Shown here piece after piece: positions 1 through 5,155 of a stretch of 7,893 nt of DNA. The number at the start of each line of letters is the position of its first letter. Position 1 is the stretch's first letter. Where the stretch lies: positions 1 through 7,893 of the forward strand of contig JAGLTP010000144.1 of assembly GCA_023135215.1 (NCBI GenBank), in the 5' to 3' direction. This stretch comes from Candidatus Heimdallarchaeota archaeon (GTDB lineage Archaea; Asgardarchaeota; Heimdallarchaeia; Heimdallarchaeales; Heimdallarchaeaceae). The position numbers were made by a program, and so were the translations under genes. The notes under the pieces are model-generated. The model was not told the origin of the DNA. It saw only the letters and a list, made by a program, of their open reading frames with translations, and ran no database searches.

Positions 1-1518
1 AAGAAAGAAAACTGGTGCCATTTCAGAGTTAGCGAATTGCTCTCCTAATTTTACACTATGAAGTGAGAAAGTTACTAACAAACCAAAGATAACAAGATAA
101 GCGATTATTGCCTCATCTCTTCCAATTGATTTCGTTATTCGTATCTTTCTTTTCGTTAAAGCCATTTTTCCATGAGCACTTAGAGAATATGTATAGAGAA
201 GCTTATCAATCGCCATAGCACTCAGAAGCGCAGCAGCTGGTGCTAATAATAGTATCAACCTGACCATAGAACCAGAGAAGTATATTGTAGTAATTCCTAA
301 AATTAGAATTATGATATTTATATCAGTTGGTTTTTTCAAACAATAATACATACCGAGAGGTATAAAGAAAGTCATTATGTGAATGTGTTGAAACAATTCA
401 GCCCAAGTCATGGGTTGATGTTCACTTACTGAAGAAATAATCGGAATATCGAGTCTTTCACCTGGCAGAATAACTGACCAGAATTTTTCTGCTATGTTAG
501 TAAATACTCCTAAGGATAGGAAAACTGTGATGAATACGGCCAATAACACAAGAATCGAAATTGCACCCACAATAATTGCTTGTTTAAATGTCCTCTCGCT
601 TAAACTACGAGATAGATTTTGTATAAATGCAATGAGAACTAGAAAAGCTATCATCAAAACAGGTATCATATTTTCTATGTTGAAAAATTGGTTTCTCATG
701 ACTCTTGGTACTAAGAAACCTATGCTTAAAGCGGTTATAATTGTGATTGTATATGTTTTGATTAGTTTATAAGTTAGTTTGCGAGTTAGAACCAGCACTA
801 GCACGATTACAGGTAAAAGGTCTAGAACATATCTATAAGCCCCCCAGCTTCCAATCATTAATCCTAAACTAATCCCTGCTCCAAATGCAGCGAAGGTACC
901 ACCTCTTTTAACCGCACGTATAAAGAAGTACAGAGTTAATACCATAAAGAGAATACCTACTGATTCATTATCAAAAAACCCTGCATTGCTTCTTGAGAGG
1001 TATGCAGGAGAGATTGACATAAAGAAAGCCGTAAACAGTCCCGTTCTTGGACTTACTGCCTCTTTCCCCAAATAATATGATGTAATAATTGTAATAAAAC
1101 CACAAATTACTGGGCTGAAGTAAGCAACTTGTTGAATTGAAACATTGATTGAAAATATATTCAGGATTCCGTGAATAATTACTGCGCTAAGTGGAACACC
1201 CCAATAAAGTTCGCTTCCTGTATTAAAACCATAAGGATACCAGGAGTTTGATTTAAACCAATGAATAAACGCCGATAAACCATTTTGTGCAATATATTCT
1301 GAGCTTACTAATTGCACATATGGATCAAACGCTTTTATGAGAGGATCGTAACCTTTCATAATTGGAAATATTCTTACAATGATTCCTATTGCCAGAATGA
1401 TAAACATGCTTATTGCGCTTAGTATTGTTTCTCTTTTTATTTCGTAATCCTCAAAATGAGCTACTATTTTTCTCCAGAATCGGCTTAAAAGTCCTGATAT
1501 ACCACTTTCACTAGACAC
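1..1518 (-). CDS. aglB: Oligosaccharyltransferase catalytic subunit STT3/AglB, N-terminal part (C-terminus off window)
   Basis: Multi-pass membrane enzyme that transfers a lipid-linked oligosaccharide to asparagine in Asn-X-Ser/Thr sequons outside the membrane. The reading frame is open from a GTG at 1518 to base 1, giving 506 residues. After a hydrophilic N-terminus, a first membrane helix (about 34-52) leads to the external loop with FDPY (64-67, acidic metal/substrate residue D65). The second acidic motif is FDNES (182-186). The catalytic loop motif SVSEHQPMTW lies at 363-372 and a conserved MVRL arginine at 418-421. About ten hydrophobic segments are visible. The WWDYG sequon-binding motif and the globular C-terminal domain are expected just beyond the edge. 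The GTG is chosen because AGGTGA sits 6 nt upstream; the overlapping TTG frame soon stops. The motifs read as the eukaryotic form of STT3 rather than the form I recall for most euryarchaeal AglB. Family assignment is very secure. Confidence 0.95.
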   Translation of the reverse strand, partial: MSSESGISGLLSRFWRKIVAHFEDYEIKRETILSAISMFIILAIGIIVRIFPIMKGYDPLIKAFDPYVQLVSSEYIAQNGLSAFIHWFKSNSWYPYGFNTGSELYWGVPLSAVIIHGILNIFSINVSIQQVAYFSPVICGFITIITSYYLGKEAVSPRTGLFTAFFMSISPAYLSRSNAGFFDNESVGILFMVLTLYFFIRAVKRGGTFAAFGAGISLGLMIGSWGAYRYVLDLLPVIVLVLVLTRKLTYKLIKTYTITIITALSIGFLVPRVMRNQFFNIENMIPVLMIAFLVLIAFIQNLSRSLSERTFKQAIIVGAISILVLLAVFITVFLSLGVFTNIAEKFWSVILPGERLDIPIISSVSEHQPMTWAELFQHIHIMTFFIPLGMYYCLKKPTDINIIILILGITTIYFSGSMVRLILLLAPAAALLSAMAIDKLLYTYSLSAHGKMALTKRKIRITKSIGRDEAIIAYLVIFGLLVTFSLHSVKLGEQFANSEMAPVFFL

Positions 1519-1524
1519 AAATGT

Positions 1525-1530
1525 TCACCT
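1525..1530 (-). promoter_or_regulatory. Shine-Dalgarno of STT3
   Basis: AGGTGA, complementary to the 3' end of archaeal 16S rRNA, ends 6 nt before the GTG at 1518. It decides this non-ATG start and implies a leadered mRNA. Confidence 0.75.
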
Positions 1531-1587
1531 TTATACTCGCATCGCTAGATTGAGTACTCTTCTTTTTGATGTTGATAAATGAAATGC

Positions 1588-1600
1588 GTTTAAAAATATT
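1588..1600 (-). promoter_or_regulatory. Candidate TATA box for STT3
   Basis: On the minus strand an AATATTTTTAAAC stretch lies about 75 nt before the GTG. This would start transcription near 1567 and leave a leader of about 50 nt containing the SD. Other AT-rich stretches nearby (for example around 1611-1620) could serve instead. Confidence 0.35.
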
Positions 1601-1674
1601 ACTTATGCATAGATAAAAAATAGCTATTATTTGCTTTTTAATCATATTGTTTGAGAAAATTATAGTAACATTAA

Positions 1675-1686
1675 TTAATATAATAA
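1675..1686 (+). promoter_or_regulatory. TATA-like box for the Roadblock gene (leaderless)
   Basis: TTAATATAATAA is centred about 27 nt before the ATG at 1709, the spacing that places the transcription start on the start codon. No Shine-Dalgarno precedes the ATG, so a leaderless mRNA is likely. Confidence 0.5.
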
Positions 1687-1708
1687 TGTCTTAAATTTTT
1701 AGAGAACC

Positions 1709-2122
1709 ATGAGACTTGAAAGAAAAATAGCATATGCATTAGCTAAAGAATTAAAAGACATTACACAAGAGGCTAGACTTGAAGCTCTCGCAGTTTTAAC
1801 TGCCACAGGAGATAGAATCGCTTTTTATGCCGGAGATAAGAAAGCTAATTCTACTGAATTGTCAGCTATAGGTGCTGCTCTCGTCGCGGCAGCTAGATTG
1901 GCCTTAGAAAGATTAAATTTCTCGCCTATTAATGATGTAATGGTTCGAGGAAAGAATGGTTTTCTTATTCTAAAATCAATAGGTGATTTTCATCTTGTTG
2001 GAGGAACTAGTGACATTGAAGAATTTAAAAACGCGATTGCTGTTCTTTCAAATCATGCACCACAAATAGCAGATATTCTATCTTATGTGCAAATTGAAGA
2101 CGATGAAATTCCAATTGAATGA
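1709..2122 (+). CDS. Roadblock/LC7 domain protein
   Basis: A 137-residue soluble protein with a single Roadblock/LC7 (dynein light chain/MglB-type) domain. The fold is readable: an N-terminal helix with alternating charge (1-23), strand LEALAVLTATGDRIAFYA (24-41), the long alanine-rich helix LSAIGAALVAAARLALERL (51-69), strands VMVRGKNGFLILKSI (77-91) and DFHLVGGT (93-100), then a closing helix (101-125) and an acidic tail. Family members dimerise and commonly bind or regulate small Ras-like GTPases (MglB with MglA; Ragulator subunits with Rag GTPases). No GTPase is encoded in this window, so its partner is unknown. The ATG has no SD and appears leaderless. It is divergent from STT3 and its stop is only 20 nt from the converging stop of DP1. 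The family is well supported; the cellular role is not. Confidence 0.88.
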   Translation: MRLERKIAYALAKELKDITQEARLEALAVLTATGDRIAFYAGDKKANSTELSAIGAALVAAARLALERLNFSPINDVMVRGKNGFLILKSIGDFHLVGGTSDIEEFKNAIAVLSNHAPQIADILSYVQIEDDEIPIE

Positions 2123-2128
2123 TATCGG

Positions 2129-2140
2129 TTCATTTCCTTC
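2129..2140 (+). terminator. Possible T-rich terminator of the Roadblock gene
   Basis: TTCATTTCCTTC followed by TTTT just after the stop at 2122 is pyrimidine-rich, as archaeal terminators are. It overlaps the converging end of DP1. No hairpin is seen. Confidence 0.25.
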
Positions 2141-2142
2141 TT

Positions 2143-3711
2143 TTATGATATTTCATTAAAATCTATAATTGTTCTTTGTAAATTTCTTAGATTTATGAGG
2201 TAGGTTTTACCAGTAGTTGGATTTATATTCATACTTTTTTGGTAAGAAGTTTGATATTGGAAAGTTCCAGAATTAATGAGTGTGACACCCTTATAGGTTT
2301 CATCTCCAGCGATGTGGGTATGTCCTGTTTGAAATATATCAGGAATTTTTGATATAACAAGTTGATCTACCGGCTCTGGAGCAATTGGTGTTCTTCTTCC
2401 ATATATTGGAACTAAATGTCTGTTTTTCAGCATTTCCACCATTGCTGGCATCGAAGTTTCATGATGAATAGCAGGAATAGCAGCATTAATGTCCATAATT
2501 GAATTACCATGTGACATCAGAATTTCAACATTATGAGCTTTTAAATATGCAGGACTACCAAGAAGATGAACATTATCTAAATCATGTAATTCTGGAGCAA
2601 ATTCTTTCTGTATTGGCGTTTGAGGTTCAGCTGATCTTGCTGCGTCATGGTTTCCCGGAATGATTACGATTTCTACATCACTTCTAATCTGCTCAAAATA
2701 CTCCGCGGCAAGCAGATATTGGAGTTGAATATTCTCCAAAAGAAGATCATCAGCTTGACCTGGATACACCCCTACACCATCTACAACATCTCCACCTACA
2801 AAGATATATTTGATGTTTTCTCCTATTTGATTATGTTTCTCTGATTCAAGTTGTCCGTTGATGAATTTTATTAAGCGGAGGAAAAGCTCTCCAGCGAAAT
2901 TCTTTGAACCAACATGGATGTCAGAGATAAATAAAGCAAGAACTTCTTCTGCAGATTTGTGTGGTTTGTGATTGAAAGGAATATCTGGCCAAAGAACATC
3001 ATTGACATTAAGTATTTCTTTGTTCCATTTCCCAAGAAAGCACAGAACAGAATCTTCGAGTATAAATTCAGCTTTTTGAATAAGATCAACATTTGAATTC
3101 ATAATAATACCAGTTATTGAGCCATGTTTATCTTCCAATTCTAAAATAACATTCCCCTTTCTTGTCTTCTGTTTTGAGGAAACCATCGCTAAAAAGGATA
3201 CTTTATCTTTACTTGCTTTGGAGTCAAGATGATCAGTAGATACTCTATTTGTAATATCTTTACGGCGTGTAAAAAAACCACTTATTAAATCATAACGGCT
3301 TTCAAAATATTTGCTGAAGCTTTGTGCGGACGCAGGGCTTTTTCTAGTATCAGGTTGATATATGATTTGTAAATCAGCGGAAATTTTCTCCTTTTTAGAA
3401 CTTATAACTGCAGACTTTTTTTTATCTTTTGTTTTTTGCTGAACTTCATTATCTGAAGGAGTTTTTGATGATTTCTCATCTTTCTTCAATTTTGATTCTT
3501 GTTTTATATCCTTGATTGATACTTGTTCTTCATCTTTATTCTGTATCTGTTTTATATCTTCTAGAGAGAGAATGAATTTATCGATTTTTGTGGAGAGTAT
3601 TTTTTCAATAATCAAATCGCTATTTTCCAAAGAAGCTAAAAATGAATACGCATCTGGAGTAAGTTGGTAACCTTCAGCAATTAGTTTTCGGAGTTTTTTT
3701 GTAATGTCCAT
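2143..3711 (-). CDS. polB: DNA polymerase II (PolD) small subunit DP1, proofreading 3'-5' exonuclease
   Basis: Small subunit of the archaeal heterodimeric replicase PolD; it supplies proofreading and holds the large subunit DP2, which is not in this window. The 522 residues comprise a helical N-terminal domain (about 1-50), a lysine/glutamate-rich disordered linker (about 55-112), the conserved SKYFESRYDLI segment (133-143), an OB fold (about 168-245) and a calcineurin-like phosphodiesterase domain (about 255-500). All metal-binding motifs of the Mre11-like nuclease are intact: SDIH (263-266), GGD (306-308) with VVD following, GNHD (353-356), SHG (400-402) and GHTH (463-466). Exonuclease activity is therefore expected. 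The ATG at 3711 has no SD and lies close to a TATA-like box, so the leader is very short. The next methionine is far inside the protein, which fixes this start. Identification is secure. Confidence 0.97.
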   Translation of the reverse strand: MDITKKLRKLIAEGYQLTPDAYSFLASLENSDLIIEKILSTKIDKFILSLEDIKQIQNKDEEQVSIKDIKQESKLKKDEKSSKTPSDNEVQQKTKDKKKSAVISSKKEKISADLQIIYQPDTRKSPASAQSFSKYFESRYDLISGFFTRRKDITNRVSTDHLDSKASKDKVSFLAMVSSKQKTRKGNVILELEDKHGSITGIIMNSNVDLIQKAEFILEDSVLCFLGKWNKEILNVNDVLWPDIPFNHKPHKSAEEVLALFISDIHVGSKNFAGELFLRLIKFINGQLESEKHNQIGENIKYIFVGGDVVDGVGVYPGQADDLLLENIQLQYLLAAEYFEQIRSDVEIVIIPGNHDAARSAEPQTPIQKEFAPELHDLDNVHLLGSPAYLKAHNVEILMSHGNSIMDINAAIPAIHHETSMPAMVEMLKNRHLVPIYGRRTPIAPEPVDQLVISKIPDIFQTGHTHIAGDETYKGVTLINSGTFQYQTSYQKSMNINPTTGKTYLINLRNLQRTIIDFNEIS

Positions 3712-3740
3712 TATTCTGCAACTTTATATTTGGTTAGTGA

Positions 3741-3750
3741 TTAAATAATT
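3741..3750 (-). promoter_or_regulatory. Candidate TATA box for DP1
   Basis: AATTATTTAA on the minus strand is centred about 34 nt before the ATG at 3711, placing transcription start roughly 8 nt upstream, too close for an SD. A second AT-rich stretch (AAATATAAAG, 3722-3731) is too near the ATG to be its box. Confidence 0.4.
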
Positions 3751-3789
3751 TTCTAATGCAGAAACAAAAGTTAACCTATCAACAAAAAG

Positions 3790-3800
3790 TTTAAGATATA
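3790..3800 (+). promoter_or_regulatory. TATA-like box (with preceding purine BRE) for tRNA-Arg
   Basis: AAAAAG followed by TTTAAGATATA resembles an archaeal BRE plus TATA box. The predicted transcription start falls a few bases before the mature tRNA end at 3827. Confidence 0.5.
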
Positions 3801-3826
3801 ATGAATTTGTGATAAAATTAACGTAG

Positions 3827-3919
3827 GACCCCGTAGCTCAGCTGGATAGAGCACCAGCCTTCTATATCCTCAATGAAGAAAGTTGGGGGTCGCGCGTTCG
3901 AATCGCGCCGGGGTCGCCA
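3827..3919 (+). tRNA. tRNA-Arg(UCU) with a 16-nt intron and encoded CCA
   Basis: Reads AGA codons. All arms fold: acceptor GACCCCG/CGGGGTC (3827-3833 with 3909-3915), D stem GCTC/GAGC (3836-3839 with 3849-3852), anticodon stem CCAGC/GTTGG (3854-3858 with 3882-3886), variable loop GGGTC, T stem GCGCG/CGCGC with loop TTCGAAT (3897-3903). G73 is followed by genomic CCA (3917-3919). The 23 nt between the anticodon stem halves exceed a 7-nt loop by 16, giving an intron at 3865-3880 between positions 37 and 38. After removal the loop is C-U-UCU-A-A, so the anticodon is UCU at 3861-3863. The mature tRNA is 77 nt including CCA. Confidence 0.95.
3865..3880 (+). other. tRNA-Arg intron with bulge-helix-bulge splice motif
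   Basis: The central 4-bp helix pairs CTTC (3859-3862) with GAAG (3875-3878). It is flanked by 3-nt bulges TAT (3863-3865) and AAA (3879-3881), and cutting after the second base of each bulge removes exactly 16 nt. The inner helix is only two A-T pairs around a 5-nt loop, so this is a minimal motif for the tRNA splicing endonuclease. Confidence 0.85.
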
Positions 3920-3981
3920 AATCTCCTTTAATGCTTGAAATTCACACCATTACACTATTTTTGTAAAAGAAGTAGTAAATG

Positions 3982-3999
3982 AAAAATAATATATATATC
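3982..3999 (+). promoter_or_regulatory. BRE/TATA promoter of Sec61-beta (leaderless)
   Basis: An A-run followed by AATATATATAT is centred about 29 nt before the ATG at 4024, the spacing for a leaderless transcript. It overlaps the codons that follow the upstream in-frame ATG at 3979 and so argues against that start. Confidence 0.6.
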
Positions 4000-4023
4000 T
4001 GCTTCTACGAGCTCTTGGTTATA

Positions 4024-4209
4024 ATGAGCAGCTCTAGCAAAAAGAAGAAAAGAGATACTAGTCCTATGCCTGCAACAGGAGCAGGTTTAATGAGATATTA
4101 TGATGAAGATCTACCTGGAGTTAAAATAGGACCATGGTATGTCATTGCGTTTTCCGTGATTTTAATTCTTGCTGTCATTGTAGGGAATATCTTCTATCAA
4201 GGAACTTAG
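4024..4209 (+). CDS. secG: Preprotein translocase subunit Sec61-beta (SecG in archaeal nomenclature)
   Basis: Small tail-anchored subunit of the SecYEG/Sec61 protein-conducting channel in the cytoplasmic membrane. The 61 residues have a Ser/Lys-rich cytoplasmic N-terminus (SSSSKKKKRD), the hallmark PMPATGAGLMRYYDED (about 14-29), then a proline/glycine stretch and one C-terminal membrane helix (about 38-57, VIAFSVILILAVIVGNIF). The reading frame is open from an ATG at 3979, which would add 15 residues. I chose 4024 because it gives the normal family N-terminus and because the TATA box lies inside the extra codons. There is no SD, consistent with a leaderless mRNA. The MazG-like gene begins 26 nt after the stop with no promoter of its own visible, so the two are probably co-transcribed. 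Confidence 0.93.
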   Translation: MSSSSKKKKRDTSPMPATGAGLMRYYDEDLPGVKIGPWYVIAFSVILILAVIVGNIFYQGT

Positions 4210-4235
4210 CACTTCTTACTAAAACATAAAAGGGT

Positions 4236-4529
4236 GTGGGAACCATTAAAGCCGCTCAAGAATTAATGAAAAAATTATTTTTTTCTAAAGATATAAGTCG
4301 AGGAGAGGAAAGAACCGTTCTTAGATTAGTTGAGGAATTAGGAGAACTTTCTGAAGCTGTCTTACTTAAAAACAACGATAAGATTTCAGAGGAAATAGCA
4401 GATGTTATAGCATGGACTTTAAGCGTTGCTAATCTATATGAGATTGACGTAGATGAAGCTTTTAATCTAAAATATAAAGGCGTTTGTCCTGAATGCAATA
4501 AATGTCCATGTGTTTGTGAATCTATATAA
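4236..4529 (+). CDS. MazG-like nucleotide pyrophosphohydrolase
   Basis: All-alpha NTP-PPase family; members hydrolyse (d)NTPs to NMPs plus pyrophosphate and clean the nucleotide pool, using Mg2+ held by acidic residues. The 97-residue protein has the signature EELGE (33-37) and, 14 residues on, EEIAD (52-56), matching the EExxE...EExxD motif. An N-terminal helix (AAQELMKKLFF) and a basic GEER segment precede it. The C-terminus carries a cysteine cluster, CPECNKCPCVC (84-94: Cys 84, 87, 90, 92, 94), likely binding zinc; I recall similar tails in other archaeal MazG-like proteins. The start is less certain: GTG at 4236 preserves the first helix but AGGGT abuts it, while ATG at 4266 has no SD and would lose ten residues. 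A TAA at 4227 rules out anything earlier. The substrate cannot be told from sequence. Confidence 0.9.
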   Translation: MGTIKAAQELMKKLFFSKDISRGEERTVLRLVEELGELSEAVLLKNNDKISEEIADVIAWTLSVANLYEIDVDEAFNLKYKGVCPECNKCPCVCESI

Positions 4530-4538
4530 TATATCGCC

Positions 4539-4544
4539 TTTTTT
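4539..4544 (+). terminator. Oligo-T terminator after the MazG-like gene
   Basis: A six-T run 10 nt after the stop, followed by the promoter region of the next gene, fits the simple T-tract terminators of archaea. No hairpin is present. Confidence 0.35.
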
Positions 4545-4600
4545 CCAATAAATTCAAAGTGTAATATTCGAATATCATTCACGCTAGTCCCAAAATTTTT

Positions 4601-4620
4601 GTTGATTTTTTAATATCAAC
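4601..4620 (+). promoter_or_regulatory. TATA box inside an inverted repeat, upstream of the glutaredoxin-like gene
   Basis: GTTGAT and ATCAAC (6-bp perfect arms, 4601-4606 and 4615-4620) flank TTTTTAAT, which with the next A makes a TATA-like box centred near 4611. That centre is 27-28 nt before the ATG at 4639. A dimeric regulator bound to the arms would occlude the TATA box, so this is a candidate operator; no regulator is identified. Confidence 0.4.
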
Positions 4621-4638
4621 ACAAAGAAAATGTACGAA

Positions 4639-4869
4639 ATGAAAGAAATAGTTCTCTATATATCAGAAGATTGCCCATACTGCAATATTGCAGAAGGAAT
4701 ATTACAGGCTGTTTTAGAGGAGTATGATGGTTTATTTCAATACAAAAGTATCAAAGTCAATAATAAAAGTTTAAACAACATCTTTTCAATTCCAACAATC
4801 TTTGTGGGAAAAACAAGAATTGAAGGTTTACCTGAGAAGGAGCAAATTCATACAGCTCTGTTCTCTTAA
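4639..4869 (+). CDS. Glutaredoxin/thioredoxin-like small redox protein (CPYC)
   Basis: A 76-residue thioredoxin-fold protein, probably a cytosolic dithiol oxidoreductase. Strand KEIVLYI leads to the redox motif C-P-Y-C (Cys 12 and 15), helix AEGILQAVLEEY, strand YKSIKVN, the cis-proline motif SIPTIFV (Pro 52), the last strand KTRIEG and helix PEKEQIHTALF. The CPYC dipeptide is that of glutaredoxins. The length is that of the small archaeal glutaredoxin-like proteins, some of which use dithiol partners other than glutathione; the reductant here is unknown. An ATG at 4630 would add three residues. I prefer 4639 because it lies at leaderless distance from the TATA box, but both lack an SD. It is monocistronic: a T-tract lies upstream and the next gene converges from 4906. 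Confidence 0.85.
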   Translation: MKEIVLYISEDCPYCNIAEGILQAVLEEYDGLFQYKSIKVNNKSLNNIFSIPTIFVGKTRIEGLPEKEQIHTALFS

Positions 4870-4905
4870 TTATTCTGTTCTCAAGAACTATTGATATCAT
4901 ATAAG

Positions 4906-5151
4906 CTAATTTTCTTTGAAGTAAAATTCATACTCAACTACATCTCGAATTAAGTTACCAACTTGATCTCCTAAATCAAGGAGTTGTTTTAGATAATCTT
5001 CCCAAGAGAGAATGCTATATGCCTTTAACCAAGATTCATATCCCTTCTGTAATCCTGCTTTTGCTTGAAGATGATTTTTACAATACTTATCATTTGGGCT
5101 TTTCTTATCAACTTTGCAAATTGGACAGAGTGAATTGTTCTTTGGTTTCAA
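4906..5151 (-). CDS. Small Cys3-His zinc-binding protein of unknown function, co-transcribed with topA
   Basis: An 81-residue protein I cannot assign a function. The N-terminal part has a probable zinc site, C-P-I-C-x11-C-x2-H (Cys 9, Cys 12, Cys 24, His 27), in a basic context (KPKNN, KVDKK, DKYCKNH). The rest is predicted helical and aromatic: GYESWLKAY (37-45), SWEDYLKQLLDL (49-60) and NLIRDVVEYEFYF (66-78). I have the impression of similar short Cys-His proteins in other archaea but cannot name a family. It starts at TTG 5151, four nt past the topA stop at 5156, with a strong AGGAG (5161-5165) inside the last topA codons. Translation is therefore probably coupled. A link to DNA or to TopA is suggested only by position and by the basic zinc domain. 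Confidence 0.8.
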   Translation of the reverse strand: MKPKNNSLCPICKVDKKSPNDKYCKNHLQAKAGLQKGYESWLKAYSILSWEDYLKQLLDLGDQVGNLIRDVVEYEFYFKEN

Positions 5152-5155
5152 TATC

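Noticed and set aside
494..772. 92-residue plus-strand open frame
   Set aside because: It is antisense to STT3, whose minus-strand frame carries all family motifs; it has no SD or recognisable domain.
2647..3092. Short open frames on both strands within DP1
   Set aside because: They overlap the well-conserved DP1 OB-fold and nuclease regions in other frames and show no features of their own.
3271..3292. PCNA-interacting (PIP-box-like) segment in DP1, YDLISGFF (residues 140-147)
   Set aside because: It lacks the glutamine, and the segment belongs to the conserved YFxxRYxxL region that precedes the OB fold in this family.
4564..4575. 12-bp palindrome ATATTCGAATAT as an independent operator
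   Set aside because: In an AT-rich 7.9-kb window a few perfect 12-bp palindromes are expected by chance; I mention it only beside the TATA-box inverted repeat.
4256..4582. 108-residue minus-strand open frame
   Set aside because: It is antisense to the MazG-like gene, which has intact catalytic motifs; the composition is shadow-like.
4877..4888. GTTCTCAAGAAC as a bidirectional terminator between the converging glutaredoxin-like and zinc-protein genes
   Set aside because: The stem is only 4-5 bp with a tiny loop and has no T-tract; support is too weak.
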